This document shows, piece after piece, positions 33,528 to 36,694 of a stretch of 36,694 bases of DNA; within the stretch, counting starts at the first letter, position 1; every line of letters begins with the position of its first letter. A program made the position numbers and the translations under genes. Location of the stretch: contig NZ_JACSWA010000608.1 in assembly GCF_016888125.1 (NCBI RefSeq), positions 1 to 36,694 of the forward strand. Reading direction: 5' to 3'. A model generated the notes under the pieces. It was not told the DNA's origin. It did not search any database and was given only the letters and a program-made list of their open reading frames with translations. The stretch comes from Spirulina sp. CCY15215 (lineage in GTDB: Bacteria > Cyanobacteriota > Cyanobacteriia > Cyanobacteriales > Spirulinaceae).

Positions 33528-36053
33528 TCAATTTACCGATTCCAGTCCCTGTTCTTGATCGATGAAATCTTGAACGCGCTGACGGTAATCCATGAGGGAG
33601 TGATCGACCCAATCGCGATCGTCGCTATTGGCAAAAATATGTACCAATGGTTCCCCCGCATCCGGCAAGATTAGCACCCAATTGTCATTTTGACGATTAA
33701 CAATTTTTACACCGTCAATGAGTTCCAAATTTTCCGCCGGATGGGTTTCCACTAATTGTCGCATCAGAGACCCTTTTACCGTCCAAGGACAGCGCATAGT
33801 ATAACTTTTATGGCAAACTCGAGGTAATTCGCTGCGAATCTGTGCTAAAGAGCGTTCTTGGATGGTTAGCATTTCGATCAGTTTAGCGACACAGAACATG
33901 GCATCAAAACCAGGGTGCAGTTGGGGGAAAATAAAGCCCATTTCCCCACTCCCGCCCAAAACCACACTACTATCGGTTTGCGAGGCTTCCATTAACGCCG
34001 TGGGATTAACTTTAGTGCGAATGACTCGACCATCGTGACGACGGGCAATTTGTTCTACGGCGCTGGAAGCATGAACCGGAACCACGACGGAACTTCTGGG
34101 ATGGGCGGTCATCATCATATTCACCATTAAAGCCGTCAGCATTTCCCCCCGAATGGATAAACCAGCTTCATCGACTAAAATCAACTGTTCTCCATTGGCG
34201 GATACTTGCACCCCTAAATTGGCTTTCAGGGCTTCTACCACGTGACCTAACTGCACCAGTAGTCCTTCTCGTTCGTCATTGGAAATGGCGATTTGACTTA
34301 AGCTGGCGTTAAGAACGACGGCATCGCAACCAAATTTAGCCAAGAGGCGCGGTAAAATTGCCCCAGAAACCGCATAACCGTAATCGATCACGACTTTGGC
34401 GCGAGAGTTGCGGACAGCTTCGACGTTGAGGTGAGTCTCAAAACTCTCAGTATAGATATCAAGGGTTTGAGTGAGGTAAGTCATGGTGCCAATATCCGCG
34501 ATCGCCACTCGTCGCAAGTCTTCTTTAAAGTAAGACCCTTCGATTTTCTTTTCTTTGGCTTTGGTAATATTAATGCCTTGGCGATCGAAAAATTCGATTA
34601 AAATGGAGTCAGGACGGTTAGGATGTAAGCGAACGTGAACCCCACCAACAACAGCAAGGGTGGAAATGACAGTTCTGGCGAGGGGAATAGCGGTTGATTC
34701 TAAGTTTTGAATTCCTACCCCAGAAGACATGATTCCAGCAATTAAAGAGCGACTGACCATGCGAGAAATCGGACGTTGATCCCTCGAAACTGTTACCATT
34801 ACCCCCGGTTTGAGGGTCGAGGCATAAGCGGCACCGAGTTTAACGGCAAATTCTGGTGTAATGTCAATATTGGCCAAACCGGAAACACCTTGTTGACCGA
34901 AGAGATTGCGTTGTGCCATATTCCCCCAGATCAAGTTGATATTTAAAATTGCTCCTGATTCGATTTTTTTACTCGGCCAAACCCTGACACCAGGACTGAT
35001 TTGCGCCTCTTCTCCCACGGTGGAGAGGAAACCCACCACGGCACCTTCAAGAATGTGGGCGCGGCGATCAACCCGAGTTCCCCGAGAAATCACGCAGGCG
35101 CGTAAATGTGCTTCGTCGCCGACGATCGCCCCATTGGCCACGATCGGGCGCTTGAGGTTGGCATCGGCACCGATGGTAATATTATCCCCTAGGACGGTTC
35201 CCGCTTCGATATGAACTCTCGGTCCGATGCGGCAATTGTTACCAATTAGAACTGGGCGATCAATTTTCGCGGAAGGATCGATATAGGTGTCGGAACCCAA
35301 CCAGAGACCGGGTTCTACCTCTGGATAGGCAAAGTCGAGTTTGACTTTCTTCTCCAAACCGTCGTACTGAGACTCTCGATAGGCATCGAGGTGGCCGACA
35401 TCGCACCAATAGGCATCGGCAATATAACCATACATGGGTTCTCCTTTGGCGAGGAGTAAGGGAAAGAGGTCTGTAGAAAAGTCAGATTCTTCGTTTTCGG
35501 GTAGATAGCCTAAAACTTCCGGTTCGAGGATATAGGTTCCGGTGTTGACGGTATCGGAGAAAATTTCGCTGCTGGAGGGTTTTTCGAGGAAACGAATAAT
35601 CCGATCCTCTTGATCGGTAATGACTACGCCAAATTCTACGGGATTGGGAACTCGGGTTAAAATTAGGGTCGCTTTGGCTTGCTTTTCTTTATGAAAGGCG
35701 ATCGCGGCTTTTAAATCAAAATCGGTAATGCTGTCTCCACTAATGACTAAGAAAGTATCGTCTAATAGTTCGGCAATATTTTTGACACAGCCAGCAGTCC
35801 CCAAGGGTTGATCTTCCTCAACTGCATAGGTCATCTGCACGCCAAAATCGTGGCCATCTTGAAAGTAGTCTCGCATGACATCCGGGAGATAGTGGAGTGT
35901 GGCGATTACTTCGGTAATGTCATTGCGTTTAAGCAGATTCACGATATGTTCTGCGATCGGTCGGTTGAGAATGGGAACCATTGGTTTGGGAAGGTCGCAG
36001 GTCAAGGGGCGAAGTCGCGTTCCCGAACCCCCTGCCATTAGCACTGCACGCAT
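33528..36053 (-). CDS. Mannose-1-phosphate guanylyltransferase fused to PMM-like domain
   Basis: An 841-residue protein. Residues 1-235 are a nucleotidyltransferase with the signature [11 protein letters not shown] (8-18) and [11 protein letters not shown] (103-113). About 250-375 is a left-handed beta helix of hexapeptide repeats. About 380-820 follows the phosphomannomutase/phosphoglucomutase fold. The mutase half appears inactive: the phosphoserine loop TASHNP is replaced by VRLHPNR near 474-480, and the metal loop DGDGDR by SANGEQ near 618-623. I therefore infer a GDP-mannose- or glucose-nucleotide-forming enzyme with a regulatory C-terminus. This fusion is widespread in cyanobacteria. 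Exact sugar specificity is unproven. Confidence 0.88.
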   Translation of the reverse strand: MRAVLMAGGSGTRLRPLTCDLPKPMVPILNRPIAEHIVNLLKRNDITEVIATLHYLPDVMRDYFQDGHDFGVQMTYAVEEDQPLGTAGCVKNIAELLDDTFLVISGDSITDFDLKAAIAFHKEKQAKATLILTRVPNPVEFGVVITDQEDRIIRFLEKPSSSEIFSDTVNTGTYILEPEVLGYLPENEESDFSTDLFPLLLAKGEPMYGYIADAYWCDVGHLDAYRESQYDGLEKKVKLDFAYPEVEPGLWLGSDTYIDPSAKIDRPVLIGNNCRIGPRVHIEAGTVLGDNITIGADANLKRPIVANGAIVGDEAHLRACVISRGTRVDRRAHILEGAVVGFLSTVGEEAQISPGVRVWPSKKIESGAILNINLIWGNMAQRNLFGQQGVSGLANIDITPEFAVKLGAAYASTLKPGVMVTVSRDQRPISRMVSRSLIAGIMSSGVGIQNLESTAIPLARTVISTLAVVGGVHVRLHPNRPDSILIEFFDRQGINITKAKEKKIEGSYFKEDLRRVAIADIGTMTYLTQTLDIYTESFETHLNVEAVRNSRAKVVIDYGYAVSGAILPRLLAKFGCDAVVLNASLSQIAISNDEREGLLVQLGHVVEALKANLGVQVSANGEQLILVDEAGLSIRGEMLTALMVNMMMTAHPRSSVVVPVHASSAVEQIARRHDGRVIRTKVNPTALMEASQTDSSVVLGGSGEMGFIFPQLHPGFDAMFCVAKLIEMLTIQERSLAQIRSELPRVCHKSYTMRCPWTVKGSLMRQLVETHPAENLELIDGVKIVNRQNDNWVLILPDAGEPLVHIFANSDDRDWVDHSLMDYRQRVQDFIDQEQGLESVN

Positions 36054-36694
36054 AAATACTCCTTGATTTGTTCTTTTGTTATTGGTTATTTTTTATTGGG
36101 TCTGGGGTTGCTCATGCAACCGATAGCATTAATCTTTGACTCGCTCGCTTCATCATTAATTTGTTTGTTATTCCAAGGCTAAAGTTGTCTTAGGGGCATT
36201 TTATCATCATCTTCCTTTCAGACAATCTACCCAAATGCTGCATTTTGAGTGCGATTCTGCCTGTCTTTACTTTACAGTCTGCCTCGATCGTTCTCATAAA
36301 TCTTTTGGTTCTGGGTTTGGCGATCGCGGCTTAAACCTCTGTTCTGTATAGATTGTTTCCATTTTTCCGCCATTTTTCCTCAAGTTAAGGGAATTTAATT
36401 TAAGTTTTGCAACATTAATTAAATTCAGGATCAGCCCTTGACAGTTTTGTCAATAACAAGTTACATTAATTCACAAAGCAGCAGAGGGAAGGTATAGCAA
36501 TACCTAAGACTAAAACAAGCAATCACATCACCAAGGGGGGCGAACTATCGATCGCCAACGATCGTCTATCGAAACATATAGAGAAGGAGACCCTAGCGTC
36601 AGGAACTCACCGCTAAACGCTTGAGCTTTCTAGCGGGAGCTTGAGGGAATCCTCATCTCCAACCTGACCAGTCTAAGCGTTAAATCGCTACGTT
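36054..36694 (+). other. Gene-free 640-base region with promoter-like and structured segments
   Basis: No convincing ORF is present. TTGACA at 36438-36443 is followed at 17-bp spacing by TTACAT, a weak -10; the -35 overlaps a palindrome TTGACAGTTTTGTCAA (36438-36453) that could be an operator. The last 100 bases are GC-richer and can fold. TTGAGCTTTC (36621-36630) pairs with GGGAGCTTGA (36635-36644) around TAGC. GTCAGG (36598-36603) can pair with CCTGAC (36663-36668), and AACGCTT (36616-36622) with AAGCGTT (36675-36681). It probably is the promoter and 5' leader of a plus-strand gene beyond the edge, divergent from the guanylyltransferase gene. Confidence 0.5.

Noticed and set aside
36461-36468. 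HLR1 (RpaB) high-light element
   Set aside because: GTTACATT matches one half-site, but no acceptable second half lies at the required spacing.

Overview
The window is chromosomal DNA from a cyanobacterium, probably a filamentous one. It is studded with the HIP1 octamer GCGATCGC and has moderate G+C. Its housekeeping genes have typical cyanobacterial forms: fused PabA-PabB, a GDP-mannose pyrophosphorylase-like protein fused to a phosphomannomutase-like domain, a CPxCG mini-protein, a Ser/Thr kinase with WD40 repeats, and XisH/XisI pairs. I cannot name the genus from the sequence alone.

Layout. (1) 199-10246, all minus strand: an accessory metabolic cluster with three unrelated sulfotransferases, a ThDP-dependent acetolactate-synthase-like enzyme, a class III aminotransferase, a chorismate-pyruvate-lyase-like protein, a flavin-dependent halogenase-like protein and a stand-alone thioester reductase. 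The combination suggests a sulfated, possibly halogenated, 4-hydroxybenzoate-derived small molecule. No carrier protein, adenylation domain or polyketide synthase is present in the window. (2) 10287-16148, minus: a PD-(D/E)XK-like protein, two tandem paralogous MscS channels with cyclic-nucleotide-binding domains, a CbpA-type J-protein and a fructosamine-kinase-family protein. (3) 16315-18815, plus: purH with a strong hairpin behind it, then a CPBP membrane protease. (4) 18821-23922, minus: rnpB, a lipid-A-disaccharide-synthase-like protein, pabAB, a CPxCG protein and pyrB. (5) 24062-27934: a GerMN-like protein, a small exported protein, a degenerate nucleotidyl-cyclase-like protein and a kinase-WD40 protein.

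(6) 28149-32900 is a decayed accessory patch. It holds an orphan xisI that still carries the last codons of a deleted xisH, a P-type Ca-ATPase reduced to its two ends around a 91-bp element with inverted repeats, a clostripain-like peptidase, a truncated HNH nuclease with its small partner gene, an intact xisH-xisI pair, a DUF2281-like protein, a 16-codon relic of a second copy of the HNH partner gene, and dispersed repeats. (7) 32949-36053, minus: ssb-like gene and the fused mannose-1-phosphate guanylyltransferase/PMM-like protein, in which the PMM half lacks its catalytic motifs. (8) 36054-36694 has no gene; it contains a TTGACA-type promoter candidate and a GC-rich segment with several possible RNA hairpins, probably the leader of a gene beyond the right edge.

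The most novel material is the sulfotransferase/halogenase/chorismate-lyase cluster. The most instructive genome-evolution signals are the element-bridged ATPase deletion and the xisH stub.
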